A DNA stretch of 43,856 nucleotides from Alteripontixanthobacter muriae (GCF_013336795.1 NZ_JAAFZT010000023.1:49963-93818); one strand, 5' to 3'. Positions 8,237 through 19,977 are shown, counted from the stretch's first letter. Numbers and translations are program-made. Notes: generated from the sequence alone by a model not told the origin.

Positions 8237-9835
8237 TCACTCGCTGATCGGGGTGTCGCCTGCCTTCTTCTTGTGGCGACGTAGCTGGGCAAGAAGGTCC
8301 TTGTCGATAGCGCCAATAGCGAAAGCCGTTCCGAAAAAGACAATCAGGCCTGACAGGATCAGCGCCGACAAGGACAGGACGCGTTCGAGCACGCTGCCAC
8401 CGAAATAGGGGGCGAGCACGCCCATCATCAGCCACAGGACAGCCCCCATCGCGGCGGTGGCGACCAGCTGGCGCAGGATGCGGCTGCTCAGCTTCCAGCT
8501 CCAGTGGAACCAGCCGCGCATCTGCAGGATGAGATAGAGCGTCGCTACGTTCAGCGTGGCGGTGAATGCAGTCGCTCCGGCAAGGCCGACGATGCCGTAG
8601 CGCGGAACGACATAGAAATTGATCGCGATGTTCACGGCGAGGGCCGCGGCCGCGATCCACACCGGGGTCTTCGTATCCTCACGGCTGAAGAAGGCCGGCT
8701 GGAACACCTTGACCAGAACGTAGCTCGGCAAACCGATGACGAGCGCGACGGTGATGTTCGCCATGATGGCGACGTCCGCCGGCTCCATCTGGCCTTGCAG
8801 GAAGATGGCGGTCGTGAAGGCTTCGGCACAGACGGCCAGAGCCATCGCGCCGGGAAGCGTCAGTAGCAGAGCCATCTCTACCGCGTTCGATTGCAGGCGC
8901 TGCGCCTCGCGATTGTCGCCGGTCTGGATGTGCCGCGCCAGCATCGGCAGGATGGCGGTGCCGAGCGCGATGCCGATAATGCCGAGCGGCATCTGGTTCA
9001 ACCGGTCGGCGAATTTGAGCAGGGTCAGCGACCCTTGCGGCAGGCTGGTGGCGAAGAAGGTATCGACGAACTGGCTGATCTGGTAGATGCCAGCACCAAA
9101 GGTGGCTGGCAGGATAAGGTAGGAAAGGCGCTTCACTTCCGGCGAGAGTTTCGGGCGCCGCATCACCAGCTTCACCCCGGCGCGCCGCGTTGCCCAGATC
9201 ATGTAGGCAAGCTGCGCCACGCCCGCGACGAACAGGCCGAATGCCAGAGCATAGGCTGTAATGGCAAGGTCTTCGGTTCCGGAACGCAGCCAGTAACCGA
9301 TCCCGATGGCGGCGATCAGGACTATGTTCAGCAACACGGGTACGAAAGCTCCCGGCGCGAATCGTGAGCGGGCGTTCAGCACGCCCGAGATCATCGCCAC
9401 CAGGCTGACCAGCGCCAGGTAAGGAAAGGTGATCCGCGACAATGTCACGGACAGTTCGAACTTGCCCGGTACTTCCTGAAAGTCGCGCGCCAGCAACCAG
9501 ACGAGCCCCGGCATGGCCACCATCGCCACTGCGGTGAAGCCCAGCAGCACCCAGATGAACACGGCCAGCACATCGTTGGTGAACTTCTGAGCCGCTTCCT
9601 CGCCACCTTCGTCCCCGTGCAGCGCGCGACTGTACATGGGGACGAAGGCGACGGAGAACGCCCCCTCGGCAAAGAGACGGCGGAATGTATTGGGAAGGAT
9701 GAAGGCAATTTGCCATGCATCGGCAGCAGCGCCAGCGCCGAGCGCCCGCGCAAGCAGCATATCGCGCAGAAAGCCGAACACGCGGCTGAGCGCGGTCAGC
9801 CCCCCGATCGTGCCGACATTCTTGACCAGGCTCAT
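8237..9835 (-). CDS. murJ: Lipid II flippase MurJ (MviN)
   Basis: Inner-membrane MOP-superfamily transporter that flips lipid II to the periplasm for peptidoglycan assembly. At 532 aa it is the family's usual length, with about 14 hydrophobic segments. Diagnostic features are the N-terminal SLVKNVGTIGGLTALSRVFGFLRD, ALGAGAAADAWQIAFILPN (with the RD..A and AFxxAF-type region), and the central GIYQISQFVDTFFATSLPQG. It starts at ATG 9835, about 50 bp after the secB stop, and precedes trpS closely. Confidence 0.96.
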   Translation of the reverse strand: MSLVKNVGTIGGLTALSRVFGFLRDMLLARALGAGAAADAWQIAFILPNTFRRLFAEGAFSVAFVPMYSRALHGDEGGEEAAQKFTNDVLAVFIWVLLGFTAVAMVAMPGLVWLLARDFQEVPGKFELSVTLSRITFPYLALVSLVAMISGVLNARSRFAPGAFVPVLLNIVLIAAIGIGYWLRSGTEDLAITAYALAFGLFVAGVAQLAYMIWATRRAGVKLVMRRPKLSPEVKRLSYLILPATFGAGIYQISQFVDTFFATSLPQGSLTLLKFADRLNQMPLGIIGIALGTAILPMLARHIQTGDNREAQRLQSNAVEMALLLTLPGAMALAVCAEAFTTAIFLQGQMEPADVAIMANITVALVIGLPSYVLVKVFQPAFFSREDTKTPVWIAAAALAVNIAINFYVVPRYGIVGLAGATAFTATLNVATLYLILQMRGWFHWSWKLSSRILRQLVATAAMGAVLWLMMGVLAPYFGGSVLERVLSLSALILSGLIVFFGTAFAIGAIDKDLLAQLRRHKKKAGDTPISE

Positions 9836-9883
9836 CGGCGCTATTCCAGATTGATCTAACCGGCGAAGAAGGCCGGAAGAAGC

Positions 9884-10399
9884 TTAGTTGAACGCTTCGG
9901 GGCCGCCGGCTGCTTCCTGGCTGCGCTTCTGCTGAAGCTGCTGGATGTAGAGTCCGTTGAAGTCGATCGGCTCGAGCATCAGCGGCTGGAAGCCCGCATC
10001 GCGAGTAGCATCGGCGATCACCCGGCGGGCGAAGGGAAACAGGATGCGCGGCGCTTCGGCATAAAGGAAGGCATGCGCCTGATCTTCGGGCAGATTGCGC
10101 ATGCCGACGAGGCCGCAATAGGACAGTTCGACAAGGTAGAAATTGCCGTTTTCGCCCTTGGCAGTGACGTTCACCTTCAGCTCGACCTCGTGCATTTCCT
10201 CGTTCACCTGATTGGCGCCGATGTTGAACTGCAGGTCTATGGCGGGCTGGTCGCGCCACTGGTAGGATGCAGGAGCGTTGGGGCTCTCGACCGAAAGATC
10301 CTTCACATATTGCGACACCATTCCGGCCACCGGCTGGTTGTCCGCTCCGTTTGCCTGGTCCATGCCAAGGTCGGCGAGCACGTCGTTTTCTTCTGCCAT
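9884..10399 (-). CDS. secB: Protein-export chaperone SecB
   Basis: Tetrameric cytosolic chaperone that keeps secretory precursors unfolded and delivers them to SecA. The 171-aa protein has the family core: QYVKDLSVESPNAP near the N-terminus, ELKVNVTAKGENGNFYLVELSYCGLVGMRNL in the middle as shorter conserved blocks, and EAPRILFPFARRVIADATRDAGFQPLMLEPIDF toward the end, again in blocks. I took MAEENDVLAD at 10399 as start; the frame stays open 58 codons upstream but that part looks like leader. It is divergent from the Tim44-like gene, and both handle exported or membrane proteins. Confidence 0.96.
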   Translation of the reverse strand: MAEENDVLADLGMDQANGADNQPVAGMVSQYVKDLSVESPNAPASYQWRDQPAIDLQFNIGANQVNEEMHEVELKVNVTAKGENGNFYLVELSYCGLVGMRNLPEDQAHAFLYAEAPRILFPFARRVIADATRDAGFQPLMLEPIDFNGLYIQQLQQKRSQEAAGGPEAFN

Positions 10400-10701
10400 G
10401 TTACGATCTTTCCGTTTTCTCGAACCATCGCGCACCGTTGCCGGCGGCGGAGAGGCCGCCTTCAGGGCGGCACGATTGCCGGCGCGCCTAGCACCGTGCA
10501 GGCGGCGCTGCAATGCGGCCAGCTTGCTGAAATGCCGGGTTGGCCCGAATGAAGCACGAATTGGCTTCCCCACTGCACTCGGCGCGTTGTTCGATTGAAT
10601 TCAGTCCCTATTTAGGGCAGGTTCGCCAGACAAGCGCGGATAAATGGGAAGTTCGGCAGGAAAGTGCCGGTGCGCGGACACCGGTGGAAAGCAGGTACGA
10701 A
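10400..10701. promoter_or_regulatory. Divergent promoter region secB / Tim44-like gene
   Basis: About 300 bp between two divergent genes. Both flanking frames stay open into it, but neither extension looks like protein. It is the only place for both promoters. I see no clear operator repeats. Confidence 0.45.
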
Positions 10702-11367
10702 GTGATTTTACAGATCGTCATTCTCGCCATGATCGCGGCCTTTCTGGGCCTGCGGCTCTATTCGGTGCTCGGCCGCCGCGCGGAAGAGGAAGAGCATGTT
10801 CCCACGCGCCTCGAAGAAGCGAAACGAGTTCGATCCGACGTGCCGCCTGCCGACCGTACGATCGTGCAGGCCCGCCCGCAGCCGGTGCGTGCGCCCGAAC
10901 TCGAAGGCGTGATGCCGGCAGTGGAAACCGGCGTCCGCAACATCGCCGCTGCTGATCGCAATTTCGACATCACCGGCTTCCTCGAAGGGGCAAAAGGCGC
11001 TTACGCCATGGTCCTCGAGGCATTCTGGAAAGGCGACAAGCCCACTTTGCGCGAACTGTGCGACGATGATGTTTACGACAGCTTCGCAAGCGCCATCGAC
11101 GCGCGTGACCGGGCGGGTGAAGTGATGGACAACCGCCTCGTCCGGATCGAGGAAGCGAAGATTGATTCGGCCGAACTGGATGGCCGGATGGCGCGCATTG
11201 CCGTGCGCTTCGTGGCCGATATTGCCGCGGTCACGCGCGACAAGGAAGGCACTGTCATTGCCGGGTCGATGGATGACGCCATCGAGACACGCGATGTGTG
11301 GACCTTCATGCGCAATGTCGATGCCGCCGCGCCTGACTGGATACTCGACGAAACCGACGAAGGCTGA
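10702..11367 (+). CDS. Tim44/TimA-like inner-membrane protein
   Basis: A 221-aa protein with one N-terminal membrane segment (ILQIVILAMIAAFLGLRLYSVLGRR), a charged, disordered stretch, and a C-terminal Tim44-like domain beginning about FDITGFLEGAKGAYAMVLEAFWKGD and continuing to TRDVWTFMRNVDAAAPDWILDET. Alphaproteobacterial Tim44 homologues (TimA in Caulobacter) are inner-membrane proteins related to the mitochondrial import motor subunit; their bacterial role is not settled. I favour the GTG start at 10702, which puts the helix at the N-terminus as in relatives and has AGG about 6 bp upstream; a GTG at 10684 or the far ATG are alternatives. It leads an operon with mltA and smr. Confidence 0.85.
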   Translation: MILQIVILAMIAAFLGLRLYSVLGRRAEEEEHVPTRLEEAKRVRSDVPPADRTIVQARPQPVRAPELEGVMPAVETGVRNIAAADRNFDITGFLEGAKGAYAMVLEAFWKGDKPTLRELCDDDVYDSFASAIDARDRAGEVMDNRLVRIEEAKIDSAELDGRMARIAVRFVADIAAVTRDKEGTVIAGSMDDAIETRDVWTFMRNVDAAAPDWILDETDEG

Positions 11368-11383
11368 GCCTGAGACGATTAGC

Positions 11384-12601
11384 ATGATGCGCATGCCGGC
11401 TTTCCGGACCTTCCTTTCGGGTGTCATGCTGCTGTTGCTGGCGGGGTGCTTTCGCATGGTGCCAGCAGGAGCTGCACCAGAGGTTGCGCCCCCCGCTCCC
11501 GTTGCGCCCCCCGATGTGCAGGTTCCGCTTCCCGCTGCAGCCAGCGTGGTTCGCGGCCCTGCCGTAGCCCAGCTTGGCATGACGGCGCAGGATGCCGCCA
11601 CAGGCCTTCGTTCCTTTGGCGAATCCTGTCCCAAACTGCTGATACGGAACGACGGCAGCGGGCTGACCGAACGGTTGGACTGGCAGGCTGCTTGTGCCGC
11701 CGCCCTGAATTGGCCGGCAGCAGATGCGCCGCGGTTCTTTGAGACCTATTTCGACACGGCCCGCGTTGGCGACGGCACAGCCTTCGCGACCGGCTATTTC
11801 GAGCCCGAGATCCTCGGCAGCCGCGAACGGCGACCCGGCTATGACGTGCCGGTCTATCGGACGCCGCCCGAGCTGATTCGCGCATGGCCTGCCGATTATC
11901 CGGAAGCTGAGAAAACAGGCCGTCCGCCGCTTGGCCGTTATGATGAATTCGGCAACTTCGTGCCCTATTTCGAACGCGCAGCGATCGAGGAAGGCGCGCT
12001 GGCCGGGCGCGGTCTCGAAATCGCCTGGGTTGCTGACCCGATCGAATTCTTTTTCCTGCAGATACAGGGCTCCGGTCGCCTTCGCTTGCCGGATGGCGAC
12101 GTGATGCGCATTGGCTATGCCGCGCAGAATGGCCGGGAATATGCGGGACTCGGTTCGATCATGCGTGAACGCGGCCTGCTGGGAGACGGTCCCGGGCAAT
12201 ATGCCGGAAGCATGCAGGGCATCGTACAGTATCTGCGCGAAAATCCTGAAGAAGGGCGCGCGATGATGCGCCTCAACAAGAGCTGGATATTCTTCCGCGA
12301 GTTGAAGGGAGACGGACCGCTCGGCGCGCTGGAGGTGCCGGTCAGGCGCGAATCGAGCGTTGCTGCCGATCCCGCCTATGTGCCGCTTGGTGCGCCTGTC
12401 TGGCTGATGCTGGATCGGCCTGTGGCGAACGGGTTGTGGATTGCGCAGGACACGGGCGGCGCGATCAAGGGCGCCAATCGTTTCGACACTTTCTGGGGTG
12501 CAGGTGCCGATGCGCGCGAAATTGCCGGCGGAATGAGTGCGCGCGGTCAGGCGCTTCTGCTGCTGCCGAAGGAAACGGTTGCCCGCCTGACCCGGCCATG
12601 A
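11384..12601 (+). CDS. mltA: Membrane-bound lytic murein transglycosylase A (MltA)
   Basis: Lipoprotein that cleaves peptidoglycan glycan strands with formation of 1,6-anhydro-muropeptides. The 405-aa protein begins with a signal peptide ending in the lipobox LLLAGC, then a Pro/Ala-rich spacer, the MltA domain (FATGYFEPEILGSRERRPGY, FFLQIQGSGRLRLPDG) and the C-terminal 3D domain with VPVRRESSVAADPAYVP and the catalytic-type aspartate in IAQDTGGAIKG, followed by FDTFWGAGADA. Start at 11384 (a second ATG follows at 11387); the longer frame upstream is inside the Tim44-like gene. Its stop overlaps the start of the Smr gene. Confidence 0.95.
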   Translation: MMRMPAFRTFLSGVMLLLLAGCFRMVPAGAAPEVAPPAPVAPPDVQVPLPAAASVVRGPAVAQLGMTAQDAATGLRSFGESCPKLLIRNDGSGLTERLDWQAACAAALNWPAADAPRFFETYFDTARVGDGTAFATGYFEPEILGSRERRPGYDVPVYRTPPELIRAWPADYPEAEKTGRPPLGRYDEFGNFVPYFERAAIEEGALAGRGLEIAWVADPIEFFFLQIQGSGRLRLPDGDVMRIGYAAQNGREYAGLGSIMRERGLLGDGPGQYAGSMQGIVQYLRENPEEGRAMMRLNKSWIFFRELKGDGPLGALEVPVRRESSVAADPAYVPLGAPVWLMLDRPVANGLWIAQDTGGAIKGANRFDTFWGAGADAREIAGGMSARGQALLLLPKETVARLTRP

Positions 12602-13200
12602 GGCCTCCGCGGGGGCTGAGCGCCGAAGAACAGGCGGCCTGGGCGCATCTGGCCGCGAGCGTCGCGCCGCTGCCGGGCCGGAAGCGCCCCGCACGGATCG
12701 AGACACAGCCGGAAACTGCCACGCGTGAGGCCAAGAAGGCGGGAGCCAAGGCGCCGCCGGTCTTCCGCAAACAAAGCCGACCAGTCCCCCGGCCTGTCGC
12801 GTCACCACCGCAGCAGCAAGCCGAACCGACTGCGCGACGCCTGCCCAAGCCCGACACTGGGCTCGACTCTCATTGGAACCGCAAGCTTCAGGCGGGCAGT
12901 ATCTCGCCCGACTTCACTCTCGATCTGCACGGGCATGGCCTCGATTCCGCTTACGAGCGGCTTGAGACTGGCATAGGTCAGGCGCGGTCAATGAGCGCGC
13001 GGCTGGTTCTGGTCGTGACCGGAAAACCTCGCCCAGTCGACGCGGCCGACCGGGGTATGAAGCGCGGTGCCATTCGCGCGAAGATCCTCGACTGGCTGGC
13101 CGCAGGACCGCACGCAGGCAGCATCGCCGCCATAAGAAAAGCGCACCGCCGCCACGGGGGCGACGGCGCGCTCTACCTGATCCTGCGCCGGGGGGGATGA
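12598..13200 (+). CDS. Smr-domain (MutS2 C-terminal-like) protein
   Basis: A 200-aa protein: the first roughly 100 residues are basic, Pro/Gln-rich and probably unfolded, and the rest is an Smr domain. That domain shows the LDLHGHGLDSAYERL signature, RLVLVVTGKPR (TGK in place of TGKG), RGAIRAKILDWL and the HGGDGALYLILRR end. Smr domains are nucleic-acid nicking or binding modules; stand-alone proteobacterial ones are of uncertain substrate. The ATG overlaps the mltA stop as ATGA, so it is translationally coupled. The mltA-smr pairing downstream of Tim44-like genes is common in Sphingomonadales, but no functional link is established. Confidence 0.9.
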   Translation: MRPPRGLSAEEQAAWAHLAASVAPLPGRKRPARIETQPETATREAKKAGAKAPPVFRKQSRPVPRPVASPPQQQAEPTARRLPKPDTGLDSHWNRKLQAGSISPDFTLDLHGHGLDSAYERLETGIGQARSMSARLVLVVTGKPRPVDAADRGMKRGAIRAKILDWLAAGPHAGSIAAIRKAHRRHGGDGALYLILRRGG

Positions 13201-13230
13201 CGGGGATCAGGGTTTACCCTGCTGTTCCAA

Positions 13231-14820
13231 TCAAGCTGCTTCGGCGATCTGTTCGGCAGGTTCGGTGCGGATGATGTAATCGAAGGCTGACAAGGCCGCC
13301 TTGGACCCTTCGCCCATCGCGACGATGATCTGCTTGTAGGGGACGGTGGTTACATCGCCCGCCGCGAATATGCCCGGCAGATTGGTCGCCGCGCGGTCGT
13401 CGATCACGATTTCGCCATGCTTCGACAGTTCGATCCCGCTGTCCTTCAGCCATTCGGTATTGGGAACAAGCCCGATCTGCACGAACACGCCGGCGAGATC
13501 GACGGTGCGTTCCTCACCTGTTTCGCGATGCTTCCAGACGAGGCCGGTGACGCGTTCGCCATCGCCCCTGATCTCCGTCGTCTGGGCGGAGGTCAAGATG
13601 TCGACATTACCAAGGCTGCGCAGCTTCTTCTGCAGAACTTCATCGGCCCGCAGCTTGCTGTCAAATTCGACCAGCGTCACATGCTCGACGATATTGGCAA
13701 GATCGATGGCGGCTTCCACCCCCGAATTGCCGCCGCCGATCACGGCTACGCTCTTGCCTTTGAACAAGGGGCCGTCGCAATGCGGGCAATACGCGACACC
13801 GCGGCTGCGGTATTCGAATTCGCCGGGCACGCCCAGATTGCGCCAGCGTGCGCCTGTCGTCAGCACGAGGCTGCGCGCCTTCAGCGACGCGCCGTTCTCC
13901 AGCACCACTTCGTGCATTCCACCGGCCGACCTGGCGGGGATGAGCTTTTCCGCCTTCTGCAAATTCATCACGTCGATATCGTATTCGCGGATGTGGCCTT
14001 CCAGCTGAGCAGCCAGCTTCGGCCCCTCGGTATATGGCGTGGAGATGAAGTTCTCGATCCCCATGGTGTCGAGCACCTGCCCGCCCATGCGTTCGGCAGC
14101 GATCCCGGTCGAGAAGCCCTTGCGCGCGGTATAGATTGCCGCTGCCGCACCGGCAGGCCCGCCCCCGACCACGAGGACTTCGAAATCGTCCTTCTCGGAC
14201 ATCTTAGCCGCAGAACGGGCCGAGGCGTTGCCGTCCAGCTTGGCGAGAATCTCCTCCACGCCCATCTTGCCATTCGCGAAAGGTTCGCCGTTCAGGAAAA
14301 TGGCCGGAACCGCCATGACATTGCGGGCTTCCACCTCGTCCTTATGCGCGCCGCCTTCGATCAGGGTCGCGTTGATCTTGCTGTTGGTCAGCGCCATCAG
14401 CGTCAGTGCCTGAACGACATCGGGGCAATTGTGGCAGGACAGCGAGAAATACATCTCGAAATCGTATTCGCCTTCGAGTTCCGCGACCTGGTCAAGTACT
14501 TCCTGCTCGACCTTGGGCGGATGGCCGCCTGCCCAGAGCAGGGCGAGCACCAGTGAGGTGAATTCGTGGCCCATCGGCAGGCCTGCGAAGCGGACCCACT
14601 TCCCGGCATCCGAGGCGCGGCGGATGATGAAGCTGGGCTTGCGCGCGTCTTCACCGTCGAAGCTGGCGGAAACGTGTTCGTGCAGTTCCGCGATTTCGTT
14701 CAGCAGGTCGCGAGTCTTCACCGAATTGGCATCGTCGCCGAGACTGGCGACAAGCTCGATCGGCTCGCGCAGATTGCCCAGATAGGTCTTGAGCTGTTGC
14801 TTCATATCAGCGTCGAGCAT
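13231..14820 (-). CDS. ahpF: Alkyl hydroperoxide reductase subunit F
   Basis: NADH-dependent flavoprotein disulfide reductase that re-reduces AhpC. The 529-aa protein has the expected order: a duplicated thioredoxin-like N-terminal domain with the redox pair SCHNCPDV, then a thioredoxin-reductase-like module with the FAD site [19 protein letters not shown], the NAD site [16 protein letters not shown], the redox pair YCPHCDGP and the C-terminal [16 protein letters not shown]. Start 14820 ([10 protein letters not shown]) has GGAGA about 8 bp upstream; the longer frame is rejected. It lies 144 bp downstream of ahpC on the same strand, behind a strong hairpin. Confidence 0.97.
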   Translation of the reverse strand: MLDADMKQQLKTYLGNLREPIELVASLGDDANSVKTRDLLNEIAELHEHVSASFDGEDARKPSFIIRRASDAGKWVRFAGLPMGHEFTSLVLALLWAGGHPPKVEQEVLDQVAELEGEYDFEMYFSLSCHNCPDVVQALTLMALTNSKINATLIEGGAHKDEVEARNVMAVPAIFLNGEPFANGKMGVEEILAKLDGNASARSAAKMSEKDDFEVLVVGGGPAGAAAAIYTARKGFSTGIAAERMGGQVLDTMGIENFISTPYTEGPKLAAQLEGHIREYDIDVMNLQKAEKLIPARSAGGMHEVVLENGASLKARSLVLTTGARWRNLGVPGEFEYRSRGVAYCPHCDGPLFKGKSVAVIGGGNSGVEAAIDLANIVEHVTLVEFDSKLRADEVLQKKLRSLGNVDILTSAQTTEIRGDGERVTGLVWKHRETGEERTVDLAGVFVQIGLVPNTEWLKDSGIELSKHGEIVIDDRAATNLPGIFAAGDVTTVPYKQIIVAMGEGSKAALSAFDYIIRTEPAEQIAEAA

Positions 14821-14901
14821 GAAATATTCTCCGTCGGAATTCTTGTTCGCAGCCTGTGCGCGGCCAATATGCTGGCATCGCGCGGGCTGCAGAGGCAAAT
14901 T

Positions 14902-14932
14902 GGGCCCGGGGCGGGGTCTCCGTCCCGGGCCC
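14902..14932. terminator. Strong intercistronic hairpin between ahpC and ahpF
   Basis: GGGCCCGGG at 14902-14910 pairs perfectly with CCCGGGCCC at 14924-14932. The pairing continues inward for about four more pairs (one possibly G-U) and leaves a five-base loop. On the leftward transcript it follows ahpC and precedes ahpF, and no T-run follows. It may act as a partial terminator or as a 3' stabiliser of ahpC mRNA, giving more AhpC than AhpF. That role is inference. Confidence 0.65.
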
Positions 14933-14964
14933 TGTCATGTACCCGTCAGGGCAACAGCTGCTGA

Positions 14965-15555
14965 TCAGAGCTTGCCCACGAGGTCGAGCGAGGGAGCCAG
15001 CGTGTCGCTGCCTTCTTCCCATGCTGCCGGGCAGACCTGGCCGGGGTTGGCGCGCACATATTGCGCAGCCTTGATCTTGCGGACCAGTTCCTTGGCATTG
15101 CGGCCGACGCCTTCGCTGGTGATTTCCAGAATCTGGATCACGCCATCGGGGTCGACGACGAAGGTAGCGCGGTCGGCAAGGCCCTGGCCTTCGCGCAGGA
15201 CTTCAAAATTGTTCGCGATGGTGTGGTTCTGGTCGCCGAGCATCGGGAAGCGGATCTTGCCGATCTTCTCGCTGCTTTCGTGCCATGCCTTGTGGCTGAA
15301 ATGCGTGTCGGTGGATACGGAATAGACTTCCACGCCCATGCCTTTCAGCGTTTCGTACTGTGCGGCCAGATCTTCCAGTTCCGTCGGGCATACGAAGGTG
15401 AAGTCGGCGGGGTAGAAGAAGAAGACGGCCCAATTGCCGCGCACGTCGCCGTCGGTGACTTCGACGAAATCGCCCTTGCCGGCGGCGCCGCTGCTGTCGG
15501 GCTTGAATGCTTGTGCGACGAAGGGTTTCAGTTCCTTACCGATCATGGTGGCCAT
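14965..15555 (-). CDS. ahpC: Alkyl hydroperoxide reductase subunit C (peroxiredoxin)
   Basis: Typical 2-Cys peroxiredoxin that reduces H2O2 and organic peroxides. The 196-aa protein carries the peroxidatic cysteine in [13 protein letters not shown] and the resolving cysteine in [11 protein letters not shown], with the AhpC-type tail [14 protein letters not shown] chose ATG 15555 ([12 protein letters not shown]), preceded by GGAGA eight bases upstream; an ATG five codons earlier overlaps that site. It is upstream of ahpF, and upstream of it lies a candidate OxyR site, so peroxide induction is likely. Confidence 0.97.
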   Translation of the reverse strand: MATMIGKELKPFVAQAFKPDSSGAAGKGDFVEVTDGDVRGNWAVFFFYPADFTFVCPTELEDLAAQYETLKGMGVEVYSVSTDTHFSHKAWHESSEKIGKIRFPMLGDQNHTIANNFEVLREGQGLADRATFVVDPDGVIQILEITSEGVGRNAKELVRKIKAAQYVRANPGQVCPAAWEEGSDTLAPSLDLVGKL

Positions 15556-15644
15556 AAATATCATCTCCAAAATTGCGACCCGCCCGGGATCGGACAGGCA
15601 TCATGTTGCGAGTGCGAGATAAGATGGCCGACGCCGGATTTGAA

Positions 15645-15681
15645 ATAGACAATTCCGATGGATGCAATCGGATTTAAGCGT
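15645..15681. promoter_or_regulatory. Candidate OxyR binding site upstream of ahpC
   Basis: Four 4-bp blocks occur at the OxyR spacing of 7 bp: ATAG (15645-15648), CGAT (15656-15659), ATCG (15667-15670) and GCGT (15678-15681). The known OxyR consensus is ATAG-N7-CTAT-N7-ATAG-N7-CTAT. The first block matches exactly, the second and third differ at one base each and are mirror images, and the fourth is poor. The site is about 90-125 bp upstream of the ahpC start. No oxyR gene is in the window. Confidence 0.5.
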
Positions 15682-15740
15682 CATCCGACGCTGAACGATT
15701 TAGCGGCTCGATTGTTTATACTGGTTTATCGCGCGAAAAA

Positions 15741-15771
15741 ACGCACCGCCGCCATATGGCCACGGTGCGCT
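15741..15771 (-). terminator. Rho-independent terminator of katG
   Basis: On the leftward strand GCGCACCG (from 15763-15770) pairs with CGGTGCG (from 15742-15748), with further inner pairs and a short loop. It is followed by a run of T (the A-run at 15736-15741 on the + strand). It lies just past the katG stop and isolates katG from ahpC. Confidence 0.8.
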
Positions 15772-15799
15772 CTTCGGGTTCGCCGGTGAGGGCAGGCGA

Positions 15800-18004
<2,205 letters not shown>

Positions 18005-18143
18005 CTATTCTCTCCTCTTGCGATTTATTGCGGGCGCACAGGCAAGCGCACCCGGATCATTGTGCAAAAGGTACCAGCAACGCCGGAAAGCGCAAAATAC
18101 AATGTTCCGATAAGTTCAAGCGGATTAATCAATAAGCGCGTTT

Positions 18144-18162
18144 CAATCGTTTCTTCCGATTG
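18144..18162. promoter_or_regulatory. Candidate OxyR half-site upstream of katG
   Basis: Perfect inverted repeat CAATCG (18144-18149), 7-bp spacer, CGATTG (18157-18162), about 140-160 bp upstream of the katG start. Its core ATCG-N7-CGAT has the same 4-7-4 layout as one OxyR dimer site (ATAG-N7-CTAT) and uses the same ATCG/CGAT variant seen upstream of ahpC. A second dimer site next to it is not obvious. Confidence 0.4.
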
Positions 18163-18190
18163 CCGTCAACCTCTCCAGACATCCGTCTAG

Positions 18191-19264
18191 TCAACCACAC
18201 TGGGCCCGGTGCAGCAGCTTGTGATCGGCCAGAACCAGCGCCATCATCGCAGCGACCACGGGAACACCGCGAATGCCGACGCAGGGATCGTGCCTGCCCT
18301 TGGTGCGGATCTGGGTCGCGGCTCCATCGCTGTCGATTGTGTCTACTGGCGTCAGGATCGAACTGGTCGGCTTGAAAGCGACCCGCAGAGTTATCGGCTG
18401 GCCTGTCGAAATGCCTCCGGCGATGCCGCCAGCGTGATTGGCGGTGAATTGCGGCGTGCTACCATCTGCCGCCGGTCGCATCGGGTCGGCATTCTCTTCG
18501 CCGCTCAGGCGGGCCGCCTCGAACCCGTCGCCGATCTCGATGCCTTTCACCGCGTTGATGCCCATCATGGCAGCGGCAAGGTCGGCGTCCAGCTTGGCAT
18601 AGACCGGCGCGCCCCATCCGGCTGGCACTCCATCGGCCATGCAGGCGACTACCGCGCCCAGCGACGATCCGCTCAGGCGCGCTTCATCCACGCGTTCCGC
18701 CCAGCGCGCGGCGGCATCGGCATCCGGGCACCAGAACGGATTGCGTGCGATTTCCTGCAGGTCGAAATTCGCGGGGTCGATAGCGTCGCCGCCGATTTCA
18801 CTGACATAGGCGGTGATCGACACCTCCGGGATCACCAGCCGCGCGACCGCGCCCGCTGCCACGCGGGCGGCGGTTTCCCGTGCGGAACTGCGCCCGCCGC
18901 CGCGATAGTCGCGGAAGCCGTATTTCGCATCATAGGCGTAATCCGCATGGCCGGGCCTGTAGGCGCGGGCGACCTCGGAATAATCCCTGGAACGCTGATC
19001 CACATTCTCGATCATCAGGCTGATCGGCGTGCCGGTGGTGCGCCCTTCGAACACGCCTGACAGGATGCGGACCGCGTCAGGCTCCTTGCGCTGCGTGGTG
19101 AATTTCGACTGTCCCGGGCGGCGAGCATCCAGGAAAGGCTGGATCGTGCCCTCGTCTAGGTTGAGTCCCGGCGGGCACCCGTCGACCACCGCGCCCAGCG
19201 CCGGTCCATGACTTTCCCCCCAGGTGGAGAAGCGGAAGACCCGCCCGAATGTGTTCACGCTCAT
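18191..19264 (-). CDS. aroC: Chorismate synthase
   Basis: Last step of the shikimate pathway: converts 5-enolpyruvylshikimate-3-phosphate to chorismate with reduced FMN. The 357-aa protein starts with the signature [20 protein letters not shown] and shows the [18 protein letters not shown] block (signature 2/3), [14 protein letters not shown] and the C-terminal [22 protein letters not shown] 19264 is supported by this conserved N-terminus; the open frame extends 52 codons upstream. Divergent from ruvA, about 100 bp apart. Confidence 0.97.
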   Translation of the reverse strand: MSVNTFGRVFRFSTWGESHGPALGAVVDGCPPGLNLDEGTIQPFLDARRPGQSKFTTQRKEPDAVRILSGVFEGRTTGTPISLMIENVDQRSRDYSEVARAYRPGHADYAYDAKYGFRDYRGGGRSSARETAARVAAGAVARLVIPEVSITAYVSEIGGDAIDPANFDLQEIARNPFWCPDADAAARWAERVDEARLSGSSLGAVVACMADGVPAGWGAPVYAKLDADLAAAMMGINAVKGIEIGDGFEAARLSGEENADPMRPAADGSTPQFTANHAGGIAGGISTGQPITLRVAFKPTSSILTPVDTIDSDGAATQIRTKGRHDPCVGIRGVPVVAAMMALVLADHKLLHRAQCG

Positions 19265-19367
19265 GGCCGCTATCCTTGCGCAAAGCGGTGGGCGCTGTCC
19301 ACAAGCGGATGGATACGCAGCGCGATTTGGGCTGGACCGGCGGGCGCTTTGTCCGCAAGAACAAACC

Positions 19368-19967
19368 ATGATTGCAAAGCTGAAAGGGCGGCTGGACGAA
19401 ACCGGCGCGGACTGGGCCATCGTGGATGTCGGGGGTGTCGGCTATCTTGCGCATTGTTCCTCGCGGACCCTGTCGGCGCTGGGTGAAGTGGGCGAGGCCT
19501 GCACCCTGTACACGGATTTGCAGGTGAGCGAGACCGACATGCGCCTGCTGGGTTTCGCCCAGGCTGCGGAGCGGGACTGGTTTCGCCTTCTGACGGGTGT
19601 GCAGGGTGTGGGTTCGAAAGTCGCGCTCGCCATTCTGTCGGCGCTTACAGTTGCCGAGGTGCAGATGGCCTGCGCCAGCGGCGATGCGGCGATGATCGCC
19701 CGTTCGCAGGGAGTCGGACCCAAGCTGGCTGCGCGCATCGTCAATGAACTGAAGGACAAGGCCGGCGCCTTGCCGACGCTGCCCGGCCAGGCCGGTGCCG
19801 CGTCTCCGATCGGCGGGGCGGGCAGGGATGCGGTCTCCGCGCTCGAAAACCTGGGCTTCAAGCCGAACGTCGCGGCCAATGCCGTAGCCGCAGCGCAGGC
19901 AGAACTGGGCGAAGGCGCGGCGGAAGGCGAGCTCATCCGCGTGGCGCTGAAGCGGGCGGCGGGATAG
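19368..19967 (+). CDS. ruvA: Holliday junction helicase subunit RuvA
   Basis: Binds four-way junctions and loads RuvB. The 199-aa protein has the N-terminal OB domain ([25 protein letters not shown]), the two helix-hairpin-helix motifs ([17 protein letters not shown] and [22 protein letters not shown]), a flexible linker and the C-terminal domain III ([20 protein letters not shown]) that contacts RuvB. Start at ATG 19368; the upstream open frame overlaps aroC antisense. ruvC, often upstream, is not here. ruvB follows 10 bp later. Confidence 0.96.
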   Translation: MIAKLKGRLDETGADWAIVDVGGVGYLAHCSSRTLSALGEVGEACTLYTDLQVSETDMRLLGFAQAAERDWFRLLTGVQGVGSKVALAILSALTVAEVQMACASGDAAMIARSQGVGPKLAARIVNELKDKAGALPTLPGQAGAASPIGGAGRDAVSALENLGFKPNVAANAVAAAQAELGEGAAEGELIRVALKRAAG

Positions 19968-19977
19968 GGCAGCGTTG

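Noticed and set aside
8679-10259. 526-codon leftward frame across murJ and secB
   Set aside because: Out-of-frame reading of two well-identified genes on the same strand, with Arg/Ala/Pro-rich nonsense composition.
13208-13221. Inverted repeat CAGGGT/ACCCTG between smr and ahpF
   Set aside because: The loop would be only two bases, and there is no T-run; too weak for a terminator.
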